Assembly: GCA_035628505.1 (NCBI GenBank)
Contig: DASPJR010000014.1
Coordinates: 1-64,000 of the forward strand
Length of the DNA stretch: 64,000 nucleotides
Origin: DASPJR01 sp035628505
GTDB taxonomy: Bacteria > Planctomycetota > SZUA-567 > H5-PLA8
Reading direction: 5' to 3'
Shown here: piece by piece, positions 15,971-23,829 of the stretch
Position numbering within the stretch: the stretch's first letter is position 1
How the letters are laid out: each line of letters opens with the position of its first letter
The notes under the pieces: model-generated
What the model was told of the DNA's origin: nothing
The model's input: the letters and a program-made list of their open reading frames with translations, nothing else
The model's database searches: none
Position numbers and translations under genes: made by a program

Positions 15971-18790
15971 TCAGCTGCGGCGGATTCCGATTTCAACAAG
16001 AAGCAGGACGATTGCGGCGGCGATCAGCCACGGACTGAGCAGGACCATTTCGCGAGCGGCTTTTTTCTTTGAAGCCCACTGAAAGAGATCGGTTGCGCTT
16101 TCGATCACTTGCGAATCGCCGCCGGCTTTCGCTGCCAAAGCTTGCATGGCCGCTCGGTCGGTTCCGAAGCGGCGGAGTTCGGCAGAGTACGGCACAGTGA
16201 CGAAGCGTTCATGAAGCAGCCGGCCAGCGTCGTGAATGCTTAAGCGGTAAATGCCCTGTGTGAGCCCTGGAACCATGGCGCGGTAGACGCCTGGCGCGGA
16301 TGCATGGAGCGGGTGCGTTGATGCTTTAGTCCGAACCTGCTCAGCAGCTTCGCCGGCGCTGTTCAGGCTTGTGAGCGTCAGCGTCAGGCGCCGACCGCTG
16401 ATGGGAAGACCGCTCGCCGAGTCGCTGCCGCGGACTTCAACATCAAAGGCGTCATCGTCACCCGGTTCGGCGTGAACGGTCCAGGCGTCTGAACCAGCGC
16501 TACCGCGCGCTTCAGCCCACTCGAGGAGCGACGGCAGCAGCCGCCGGCCGCTCTCGCTGCTCAGCAGGGCCGAGCCGGCTTCGCCGTCCAGCGATAGCGC
16601 CAGGGCCGCACGACGTGACACCGCAGGCCAGTGTGAGCCAGAAAGAACTAAAAGTGGGTCGGGCTTACGTGACGACGAGGGATTCACGTTTGGTGCGGCA
16701 GATAACAGAAGCGTTTCCGTGTCCGGCTTGGCCCGCACCCGATTGCGGAAGCCGAGCAGCGGCCAGCTGCTGCCGGAGGGACCCAGCAGCGGATGTTCGT
16801 ACGCGGCGCGCAGGCCGAAGGACTCGTAGCGCACGTAGAAATCTTTTTTCTGCGCCTCGAACGCCTGTTCCAGCCGCTGAGCCAGCTTCAGGAATTCGGG
16901 CGAGTAGCTTCCGCCGCCGGCTTCGGCCAGCGACTTCAGGAGTTTCTCGCCGGTGCTGTTGGCGTCTTTGCTGCTGACGTCGATGCCGAAGGAGAAGAGG
17001 GTGGTGCGGCGCACTGATTTTTCGTCACGCGGCTGCGGGCACAGCGTTCTGGCCGCCTGGACGATCTCTTCGGAAGGACGCTTGATGGTCTGGATGCCGT
17101 CGCTGAGCAGCACGACAAGCTGCTCTTCGGCGTCGTCCTTGGCGAGCGTCTCCGAGGCGAGTTTCAGTGCCGCGAGAAGATCGGTGTTCGCTTCGATCTG
17201 TACTTTTTTAACAGCGCTCAGGAACGTGTTGCGAGTGGGCTCGGCGGAGAGCGGCGCGGCCAGCTGCGCCGTTCCGGAAAAAGTAATCAAGCCCAGCCGG
17301 TCCAGTGGCTTGAGGCGCTGGACTGCCTGCGCGAGCTGCTCGGCCGCGAAATCAATCTTTCGCACACCGGCGCCAGCCGCGCCCATTTTCTCATCCATGG
17401 ATTTCGAGACGTCGATCAGGAAGAGAACCGATCGCGTGCGGTCGTCTTCTGGTGTCATCTCAATTGGCAGTAACCGTTCCCAGGTGCCCTCGCGATGGCC
17501 GCCGGCGCCGAAAGCTTTCTCGCCACCGAAGGCAATCAGCGCCTTTCCATTGTCGACGGCGTCGGCGATGGCTGTTACTGCGGGCCCCTGGGTGAGCTCG
17601 CCTGCGGAGAAACCATCCACGACGATTCCGGCAGTTTGATCGTAGGCCGCCGATGTGGACGGCAGTGATTTCACATCGTACACACGCGTTTGAACCCCCA
17701 ATGGCCGCGCGGGATCGCCTGCGAGGCGATCCAGGGTAGAGCCGCTCCGGGTGAGCACCGCCCAGAGCGCCGGGCCTTCGACGCGCAGAGCCGCTGAGAG
17801 AACGTTATTGGAGGAAATATCGCCCGGTAGATCGCCATCGGTGCCGCTGATTCGAGCCGTGTAGACAGCAATCCCGGCGGTCTCGGGCTTATCGAGCACC
17901 CGCACGGACGCGCGTAGTTCGCCTCCGGTGGTTGCTGCGTCAGTGGCGAGAGTGACGGTCTTAAAATCCACCGGGTAATCTTCGCTTCCGACTTTCTGGC
18001 GCCACACCGCCACTCGAAGGGTGCACGGCGTCTGCGAGGCGACAGTCACTTCGATCGGAATGCTGCGACCGATCTGCACTTTTTCGGGAACGCGCAGGGA
18101 GGCGATATGAACATCCGCTGAAGGTCCCAGTACTGCCGGCGTGGGCAACAGATCGATTCCGCTTCCTGATAGCGCCGCCGCGGCGCTCTGTTCGCTGCCG
18201 CGCGTGCTGCGGAAATCGGAGAGCAGCAGAATGGCCCTGCTTGCGGAGGATGCTCTGGAATCGGGGAAGAGGCTGCGCGCGAAATTGATTGCGCTGCCCA
18301 CGTCCGTCGCGTTGCGATCAACGACCGTGGTCAACTGGAGAAGATCGGGCAAAAGCGGCGCTTCAACTTTCTTCCGGCGCGTGGAGGTGGTGTTTCTTTC
18401 AGTCGCGGCAGCAAGCGGACTGAAAGCGCGCTCAGTGCCCGCGGTTCCCCCAAACACCGTGAAAGCAAGCTCCGCCTGCTGTGGATCGAGCGCTCGGGCC
18501 AGTTCATTCAGCCGTGTCGATTGCGAACTGAGGTCGAAAATGCTTGAGCTGACGTCTGCGGCAACAACGATCTGCTGACGCTGCCCCTCGCGCGGGATTC
18601 TCAGCCCGGCGGCGGCCAGGGCGAGCAGCAGACCCGCACAGCCTTGCAGAATAAGGCGGCGCACGAAACGGCGGCGCTGGAGACCCACATTTCCGGCGCC
18701 ACCCCGCACCCGGAACCATTGCGCGACGAGCAGAACGCTCAACGCGGGGACGAGGAGCAGAAGCCAGGGTTGTGAAAACCACGAAACCAA
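15971..18790 (-). CDS. membrane protein with two von Willebrand A domains (BatA/GATase-like)
   Basis: About 939 residues. Two N-terminal membrane helices (FSQPWLLLLVPALSVLLVAQWF; FVRRLILQGCAGLLLALAAAGL) and one at the very C-terminus (SPWLIAAAIVLLLVEIGI) bracket an extracytoplasmic body. A first VWA-like segment (VVAADVSSSIFD...ILLLSDFRSTRG) lacks a full MIDAS serine pattern. The second VWA has the complete DVSKS MIDAS with LLSDG downstream. Between them is a glutamine-amidotransferase-like stretch (GIVVDGFSAGELTQGP...LIAFGGEKAFGAGG). TTG at 18790 has AGAGGAG nine bases upstream and leaves a classic N-terminus; ATG at 18844 would add 18 unlikely residues. Such proteins are often encoded with MoxR ATPases, but none is in the window. 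Cofactor-free scaffold or chaperone role is inferred. Confidence 0.82.
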   Translation of the reverse strand: MVSWFSQPWLLLLVPALSVLLVAQWFRVRGGAGNVGLQRRRFVRRLILQGCAGLLLALAAAGLRIPREGQRQQIVVAADVSSSIFDLSSQSTRLNELARALDPQQAELAFTVFGGTAGTERAFSPLAAATERNTTSTRRKKVEAPLLPDLLQLTTVVDRNATDVGSAINFARSLFPDSRASSASRAILLLSDFRSTRGSEQSAAAALSGSGIDLLPTPAVLGPSADVHIASLRVPEKVQIGRSIPIEVTVASQTPCTLRVAVWRQKVGSEDYPVDFKTVTLATDAATTGGELRASVRVLDKPETAGIAVYTARISGTDGDLPGDISSNNVLSAALRVEGPALWAVLTRSGSTLDRLAGDPARPLGVQTRVYDVKSLPSTSAAYDQTAGIVVDGFSAGELTQGPAVTAIADAVDNGKALIAFGGEKAFGAGGHREGTWERLLPIEMTPEDDRTRSVLFLIDVSKSMDEKMGAAGAGVRKIDFAAEQLAQAVQRLKPLDRLGLITFSGTAQLAAPLSAEPTRNTFLSAVKKVQIEANTDLLAALKLASETLAKDDAEEQLVVLLSDGIQTIKRPSEEIVQAARTLCPQPRDEKSVRRTTLFSFGIDVSSKDANSTGEKLLKSLAEAGGGSYSPEFLKLAQRLEQAFEAQKKDFYVRYESFGLRAAYEHPLLGPSGSSWPLLGFRNRVRAKPDTETLLLSAAPNVNPSSSRKPDPLLVLSGSHWPAVSRRAALALSLDGEAGSALLSSESGRRLLPSLLEWAEARGSAGSDAWTVHAEPGDDDAFDVEVRGSDSASGLPISGRRLTLTLTSLNSAGEAAEQVRTKASTHPLHASAPGVYRAMVPGLTQGIYRLSIHDAGRLLHERFVTVPYSAELRRFGTDRAAMQALAAKAGGDSQVIESATDLFQWASKKKAAREMVLLSPWLIAAAIVLLLVEIGIRRS

Positions 18791-19098
18791 CTGAAGCGAT
18801 CTCCTCTGAGCGTATCCGGCGTGCCGGGCCGCGTTTCCCGTCATACCCGGTACAGAAAGTGGGCAGACCGATTACATCTAGACGCATCTGGCGGCGACTT
18901 CTACAATGGAAGCAAAAGCGGCTCCATGCAAAAGTTTTTGCTGATACGAGTAAAGGCCAAGCGTCATAAATGATGGCAGGTTTGTGTAATGTCAAACGTC
19001 ATAAGAGTGGTCTGGAGCAGTTGAAGTCACAGCCGGCAAGCGGCAGAACATTATACAGATAGCCTGATCGCGCGGCACATCAACCTGGGACTAAAAAC
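18791..19098. other. divergent promoter region with spaced direct repeat
   Basis: This 308-base gap between the VWA gene and the TM/TPR-like gene has no gene of its own. It contains a near-identical 12-base direct repeat, CAAGCGTCATAA (18958-18969) and CAAACGTCATAA (18993-19004), 35 bases apart start to start. Such spacing suits a regulator binding the same face twice, but no binding protein can be named. Confidence 0.4.
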
Positions 19099-20580
19099 AT
19101 GGCAGATCCAGCGAAACGAAAAGATGGAAATACGATGCGACTGAAGCCCAAGCCAAAGAAGGGCAGTCTGGTCTCGACCTTTGTCTTCGTGATATTTTTG
19201 GGTGTCGCGGTGGGTTGCGGGATTGTCTACAAAGACCAGATCCTGGCCATGATTAACAAGCCGCAGCAGCAACCGGCTCAACCGGCCCCGCAGCCTCCCC
19301 CTGCACCCGTGGCAAAGGTCGATAAAGCGCCAGATGCCGCTCCTCCACCGATCGCCAAGCCGACGGCCCCGCTCGAAAAACCGAAGGTTCCAGAGCAGCC
19401 GCTTCAAAGGATTGTTACGGGAGCAGATGACGAAGCGGCAAAGGCGGGAATCGCGCAGGGTGTGGCGTTGCTGGAGAAGCTCGAGTTCGAAAGAGCGGCA
19501 TCGGTGTTCAAAAGTCTGAGCCAGCGCAAGCTTGGTTCGGCGATGAAAGCCGAAGTATCCACCTGGGAGAAAAAAGCAACGGCGTTCGAACTGGCCACGC
19601 GCCATATTCCAATCTCTGAGTTTGCCACCGCAGAAACCACCTACCTGATCGAAACGCATGATGGCCGTGAAATGCAGGGCATCGTGAAATCCGAAACGGC
19701 TGACATGGTCACGCTGCAGCTGATCCAGAATCCCGTCTCGGTTGGACGCACGACGCTGCCGCTGCCGGTGTCGGATATCAAGAAGAAGACGGCAATCAGT
19801 CAGAAAGACCGCCGCGACGATTTTCTGCAGCTACTGGGCGGTCTTGAAAGCAACACGGCGATCAGCCGCAGCAGCGATTACTATGATTTGGTTTATGTCA
19901 GCAAGAGGCTTGGACTTGGTAAAGAATGTATCGAATACCTCAATCGAGCCTATAACGGTAATGAAAGCCGCCAGGCCGATCCCTACATTCACGACACGTT
20001 CCGCAAGGAAGTCATCCGCCGCTCGATTGATCGCTGTTCGCTGATGCTGGCCGCCGGCCGTGCCAAGCGTTTCGTTGAAGATGAACTCAACCGTCTGATC
20101 AAGACGCTTCCTGGCTACGATGTGGCGCAGGACGAAGTGGAATCGTTCCGGATGAAGGTCCTCAGCAAGATGCGCGACGATTTCAAGTCCACGATCACGC
20201 TCAAAGATCCAAAAAAGTCGGAAGTCGCGGTTAACAAGAAGGCTCCACCCGCGCAGAGCGCCAAGCAGCTGGCGACCGAAGGCGAGCAGATGGAGTTTGT
20301 CGTTGAAAGCGGCGGCGTGACAGGCAGCGGCGCGGCGGGCCCTATCGTCGAGCAGGCGAACGCGAAGTACGAGGAAGGAATGAAGGTGTACCGTAATTTT
20401 CGGCAGGGAACGAACGGGAACAACAATGAAATTCTTAAGACCGCTATGAAGCATTTGGAGGCCGCAGTGGACCTCTATGATCAGGCCCTCAAAAAGGACC
20501 CCTCCAACAAATCGGTTCTGGATCGCCAGACCGAAGCCAACATGATTGTTTATGCCTGCAAGAAGTATGCTACCTTATAA
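19099..20580 (+). CDS. membrane-anchored TPR-like protein of unknown function
   Basis: A 493-residue protein. A short basic cytosolic start (KRKDGNTMRLKPKPKKG) is followed by one membrane helix (TFVFVIFLGVAVGCGIVY, about residues 26-43). A Pro/Ala-rich linker of about 55 residues comes next, then a helical region. Residues about 110-170 and the last 60 (AMKHLEAAVDLYDQALKKDPSNKSVLDRQ) look like TPR units. Residues about 180-225 (YLIETHDGREMQGIVKSETADMVTLQLI) resemble a small beta domain. An ATG at 19135 is an alternative start. It sits between the VWA gene and the J-domain gene and shares the single-helix-plus-TPR layout of the FHA protein. Family not recognised. Confidence 0.78.
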   Translation: MADPAKRKDGNTMRLKPKPKKGSLVSTFVFVIFLGVAVGCGIVYKDQILAMINKPQQQPAQPAPQPPPAPVAKVDKAPDAAPPPIAKPTAPLEKPKVPEQPLQRIVTGADDEAAKAGIAQGVALLEKLEFERAASVFKSLSQRKLGSAMKAEVSTWEKKATAFELATRHIPISEFATAETTYLIETHDGREMQGIVKSETADMVTLQLIQNPVSVGRTTLPLPVSDIKKKTAISQKDRRDDFLQLLGGLESNTAISRSSDYYDLVYVSKRLGLGKECIEYLNRAYNGNESRQADPYIHDTFRKEVIRRSIDRCSLMLAAGRAKRFVEDELNRLIKTLPGYDVAQDEVESFRMKVLSKMRDDFKSTITLKDPKKSEVAVNKKAPPAQSAKQLATEGEQMEFVVESGGVTGSGAAGPIVEQANAKYEEGMKVYRNFRQGTNGNNNEILKTAMKHLEAAVDLYDQALKKDPSNKSVLDRQTEANMIVYACKKYATL

Positions 20581-20924
20581 ACAGCGAAGATGTAACGTAA
20601 GATATTATGCTATATATAGTTGAGAGATGAAGGAGATGATTCCGCCACCGCAACGTCTGCACGTGCGGTGGCGCCGACTAGCAGAATAAGTGCGAAATTC
20701 CTCTACCAAACTGCCATTTAGAAAACAAAAATCTTTACTTTTTTTTCTGCGTTCCTAAAATCAGTGCTCAGGTGGGCACTCCGACGTTAAGGCTCCTTAG
20801 TGAGAGACTTAAGGTGCCGCAGTCGAACTGACGCGGACGTGCTAATTCTTTGTTGTTTTTCGATTTGCAAGGGCGTTAGCAGACAGCTCCAACTGCTTTG
20901 GCCGTGGCTCGAAGGAGGTCCTAA
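20581..20924 (+). other. 344-base structured leader before the J-domain gene
   Basis: No gene seen. A perfect 10-bp hairpin CGCCACCGCA/TGCGGTGGCG (20643-20652, 20664-20673) follows the upstream gene and may end its transcript, although no U run follows directly. Farther on, GGCAC (20775-20779) can pair with GTGCC (20814-20818) around TTAAG/CTTAA (20787-20791, 20808-20812), and CAGT-CGA-ACTG (20820-20830) forms a small hairpin. GTGC at 20764 can instead pair with the GCAC at 20776-20779, giving an alternative fold. A possible regulatory leader; class not recognised. Confidence 0.4.
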
Positions 20925-21734
20925 GTGATCTCGGGGATGATCAACTACTATGAAGTTCTGGAAGTGCAACCGGAGGCAAGCGCCGATGAGATCAAACGCT
21001 CATTCCGTCGTCTAGCCAAAAAGTACCATCCAGATCACAACTCGACTCGCACAAAGTGGGCCGAAGCGAAGATGCGCGTCATCCTGAAGGCCTACGACAC
21101 GCTCATGAACGAGGCCGAGCGTGCCGATTACGACCGCAAGCTGCGCCCGTTCCTCAAAGCGTACCAGGACCCGTATCGCGAGAATCTGGCCAAGCGCCAG
21201 GACGATCCGGCCGCGCAGTCGCGCCTGATTCTGTACAACCTTCTTAATGACGATCCGCGCGCCGCGATCGAGATCTACGAGCGCATGCGCAAGCGGGACG
21301 ACAACTTCGAAGTCTGGCAGTACCTGGATCAGAAAGACTACCTGGACTGCCAGTTCCTCATGGGCGAAGAGTACGAGCGCCAGGGTAACTGGAAGCAGGC
21401 TTTGAAGTTCTACGAGAACGTGTACAACGCAGAACGCAACTCGCCGATGCGCTTCTTCCTTGAAGAGGTCAAGGACCGCATTCGCGACATCTACTGCAAG
21501 AAAGTCGCGCGCCGCTGCAAGCCCATCGAATCGGTCAAGATCTACGAAAAGGTCATGGCCATGGGCGTGAGCAAGAAGACGGAAGCGTATCTGCATAAGA
21601 AGATCGCCGAGAGCTACTTCAAAGGCAGCGTCGAGAAGAAGGCTCGCTTCCATCTGCGCCGCGCGTTTGAGCTGGAACCGAAACTCAAGGGCGCCCAGAA
21701 GATCTGCGAGAAGCTCGCGGTTAACCGGCACTAA
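20925..21734 (+). CDS. J-domain protein with C-terminal TPR-like region
   Basis: A 269-residue protein. Residues 6-70 are a J domain with the invariant HPD (His35-Pro36-Asp37), which stimulates DnaK-type Hsp70 ATPase. No Gly/Phe region or zinc finger follows, so this is a class III (DnaJ-C type) co-chaperone. The remainder is helical and TPR-like (DCQFLMGEEYERQGNWKQALKFYENVYNAE; HLRRAFELEPKLKGAQKICEKL). The GTG start is chosen because AAGGAGGT lies 5 bases upstream; the ATG at 20937 would be too far from it. A strong terminator follows the stop. It could recruit Hsp70 to the neighbouring TPR/FHA membrane proteins. Confidence 0.88.
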   Translation: MISGMINYYEVLEVQPEASADEIKRSFRRLAKKYHPDHNSTRTKWAEAKMRVILKAYDTLMNEAERADYDRKLRPFLKAYQDPYRENLAKRQDDPAAQSRLILYNLLNDDPRAAIEIYERMRKRDDNFEVWQYLDQKDYLDCQFLMGEEYERQGNWKQALKFYENVYNAERNSPMRFFLEEVKDRIRDIYCKKVARRCKPIESVKIYEKVMAMGVSKKTEAYLHKKIAESYFKGSVEKKARFHLRRAFELEPKLKGAQKICEKLAVNRH

Positions 21735-21760
21735 TTTTGGGTTAACTGACGTTGGATCAG

Positions 21761-21795
21761 AAGCAGGCAGAATGAAACGTTCTGCCTGCTTTTTT
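21761..21795 (+). terminator. rho-independent terminator of the J-domain gene
   Basis: A 12-bp perfect stem (AAGCAGGCAGAA 21761-21772 with TTCTGCCTGCTT 21780-21791), a 7-base loop and six T's (21790-21795) make a textbook intrinsic terminator. Confidence 0.9.
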
Positions 21796-21873
21796 GTTGC
21801 CCGATAAAAATATTTTCAAAAAAGTGCGTTTAATCCGCACACGTGCGGCAAAGTGGTCGGTGAGGAGCGGAAA

Positions 21874-22434
21874 ATGTCAGAGCAGACTCCACTGGAAACG
21901 ATTCTTACGCGCGTGCTGGATGGCGACTCCGACGCCTTCGCTGAAGTCGTGCGCCGGTACCAGAAGGACGTATGGCGGGTGGTCGTCTCGCTTCTACATA
22001 ACTTCGACGCATCGCAGGAACTCGTCGAACAGGTCTTCGTTGAGGCCTATCTCTCGCTGGACCAATTTGAACGCGGTAAGGACTTCTCCTTCTGGATTAA
22101 AGGCGTGGCACGCAATGTTGTCCGCGAAGAGCTGCGCAAAAAGACGCGCGAAAGCAAGCGCCTGGAAGTCTACCGCGACCACCTCATTGCCAGACTCGAC
22201 GACGATGCGCAGGCCGAATCGCACGAGTCGGAGCTGAAAGAATCGCTCGCCGGCTGCCGTGAGAAACTGCCTGAAGTATCCGCGCGCGCGCTCGATCTGC
22301 GTTACCGGCAGGGCAAGAGTTTCGAAGAAATCGCTGAAGAGATGGGCCGGACGGTGGAAGCCACGCGGCAGCTGCTCTCGCGCGTGCGCATTCTGCTGCG
22401 GGATTGCATTGACCGGAGAATGGCGCAGGTATGA
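21874..22434 (+). CDS. ECF-type RNA polymerase sigma factor
   Basis: A 186-residue sigma-70 family factor of the ECF type. Region 2 runs from about DGDSDAFAEVVRRYQKDVWRVV through the -10-recognition helix (FSFWIKGVARNVVREELRKKTRE). Region 4 is LPEVSARALDLRYRQGKSFEEIAEEMGRTVEATRQLLSRVRILLRDC, with a clear helix-turn-helix. ATG at 21874 has GAGGAG six bases upstream; a GTG at 21853 would add seven residues. The stop overlaps the start of the FecR-type gene (ATGA), so the pair is a sigma/anti-sigma unit. It most likely drives the downstream secreted glycosidase and related genes, which is an inference from context. Confidence 0.93.
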   Translation: MSEQTPLETILTRVLDGDSDAFAEVVRRYQKDVWRVVVSLLHNFDASQELVEQVFVEAYLSLDQFERGKDFSFWIKGVARNVVREELRKKTRESKRLEVYRDHLIARLDDDAQAESHESELKESLAGCREKLPEVSARALDLRYRQGKSFEEIAEEMGRTVEATRQLLSRVRILLRDCIDRRMAQV

Positions 22435-23777
22435 GCCGCGTTCAGGATCTCACGCTGAAGCTGCTGGATGGCGAGCTCAACGAAGCTGGGCAGGCCGAGC
22501 TGCGCCGCCTGATCTCCGCTGATCCGCAGGCGGCCGATGAGCACATCGCAATACTGGAACTCGAAGCCGCTCTGCGGGCGGAACAGGAAATTGACCTTAC
22601 TGATGAGATTCTCGAACGAATCCAGCAGATCGCCGGCGAGAAAACCCAGAAGAGCGTGCTCGATAAGATAAAAGCACGCAGCAGCCCGGCGTGGAAGCGC
22701 GCGCAAACGGGTAAGCGCAAGGCGATCTCTGCACCTGTTACCGCAAACACACGCAGCACGGTGCGACGCGTGCGCCGCCCGCGCGAGAATCCTTTCGGTG
22801 CCGGGCTGCTGATTGCCGCGTCGCTGGCTATTGTGCTTCTTCTGGCGCTGTTCGTCTCTAAAGGCAAGCCGGCACGGGAAAGTGCTGTCGCTCTGGCCGC
22901 CCTTCAACACGCGCCGGCAGGCACGAGCGTGAAGCGAGATGGACGTGATATCAGCGCAGCGAGCGGAATGGAAATACTCGCTGGTGACAGCATCCGAGCC
23001 GCTTCCTCATCTGCGCTGCTCCATTATAGCGACGGGACAGACGTGAGCGTTGAGGCGGGCGCCGAAGTGGTTGTGTCGGCTCCCGACGCCGATGCCGGCA
23101 AACGCCTGCAGCTGAATGCCGGAACACTTCGCGCCAGCGTTGCAAAGCAGAATGCCGACCGTCCTCTTGTGATCCGCACGCCCCAGGCTTCGGTCACCGT
23201 GCTTGGAACGCGTTTTGAGCTCGCGCTTTCCCCCGGCACTACGCGGCTCACTGTGGAGGACGGGCTCGTGGGCATGCGCCGGCTGAGCGACGGCAAGAGC
23301 GCGCTCGTGAAAGCCGGACACTTTGCGCAGAGCACTGACATGGTGGCGCTGCGCATCGGCGAGAGTGCGCCCGCGGCGCAGACCGCGCTGCAAACCAAAC
23401 CAGTGCCGCAGGGAGAACTTGCGATTACGGGATTCCACCTCGTTAACGCCGACACCGGGCAGATGCTGCCAGGCTTCAGTCCGCTGGCTGAGGGCGCCAT
23501 AATTGATTTGAGCAAGCTGCCGAAGCTGAGCATGGTTGTGACGACTGAGCCGGCCGAAGTGGGCTCGATCGTCTTCGATGTAAACGGAAAAATGCGCGCG
23601 CGGGTGGAGATGACACCGCCTTATGCGCTCACGACAAACTGGGATGGCAATCACTTCCTGCCGTGGAATCCCCCGGCCGGGAAGCACACGATCACTGCAA
23701 CGCCGTACGCCGGAAAAGATGGCCAGGGGAAAGCGGGCCGCGCCATGACGATCACGTTTACCATCGTCACGCGCTAG
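22431..23777 (+). CDS. FecR-type anti-sigma factor with extracytoplasmic domain shared with the next gene
   Basis: A 448-residue single-pass protein. Residues 1-70 resemble an anti-sigma N-terminal domain (LTLKLLDGELNEAGQAELRRLISADPQ). A basic linker precedes one membrane helix (GAGLLIAASLAIVLLLALFVS, about 123-143). A FecR domain follows (about 160-300; GDSIRAASSSALLHYSDGTDVSV, RTPQASVTVLGTRFEL). The last 115 residues (from about base 23415) form an extra domain beginning FHLVNADTG with PPYAL and WNPPAGKHTITATPY, closely resembling a domain in the downstream glycosidase. Overlaps the sigma gene by 4 bases. It presumably holds the sigma factor at the membrane until an outside signal arrives. 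Confidence 0.9.
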   Translation: MSRVQDLTLKLLDGELNEAGQAELRRLISADPQAADEHIAILELEAALRAEQEIDLTDEILERIQQIAGEKTQKSVLDKIKARSSPAWKRAQTGKRKAISAPVTANTRSTVRRVRRPRENPFGAGLLIAASLAIVLLLALFVSKGKPARESAVALAALQHAPAGTSVKRDGRDISAASGMEILAGDSIRAASSSALLHYSDGTDVSVEAGAEVVVSAPDADAGKRLQLNAGTLRASVAKQNADRPLVIRTPQASVTVLGTRFELALSPGTTRLTVEDGLVGMRRLSDGKSALVKAGHFAQSTDMVALRIGESAPAAQTALQTKPVPQGELAITGFHLVNADTGQMLPGFSPLAEGAIIDLSKLPKLSMVVTTEPAEVGSIVFDVNGKMRARVEMTPPYALTTNWDGNHFLPWNPPAGKHTITATPYAGKDGQGKAGRAMTITFTIVTR

Positions 23778-23829
23778 ACATTCGTCACGACATTTCGGGT
23801 TTCATTCATCGTCCCAAGGAGGATCGACC

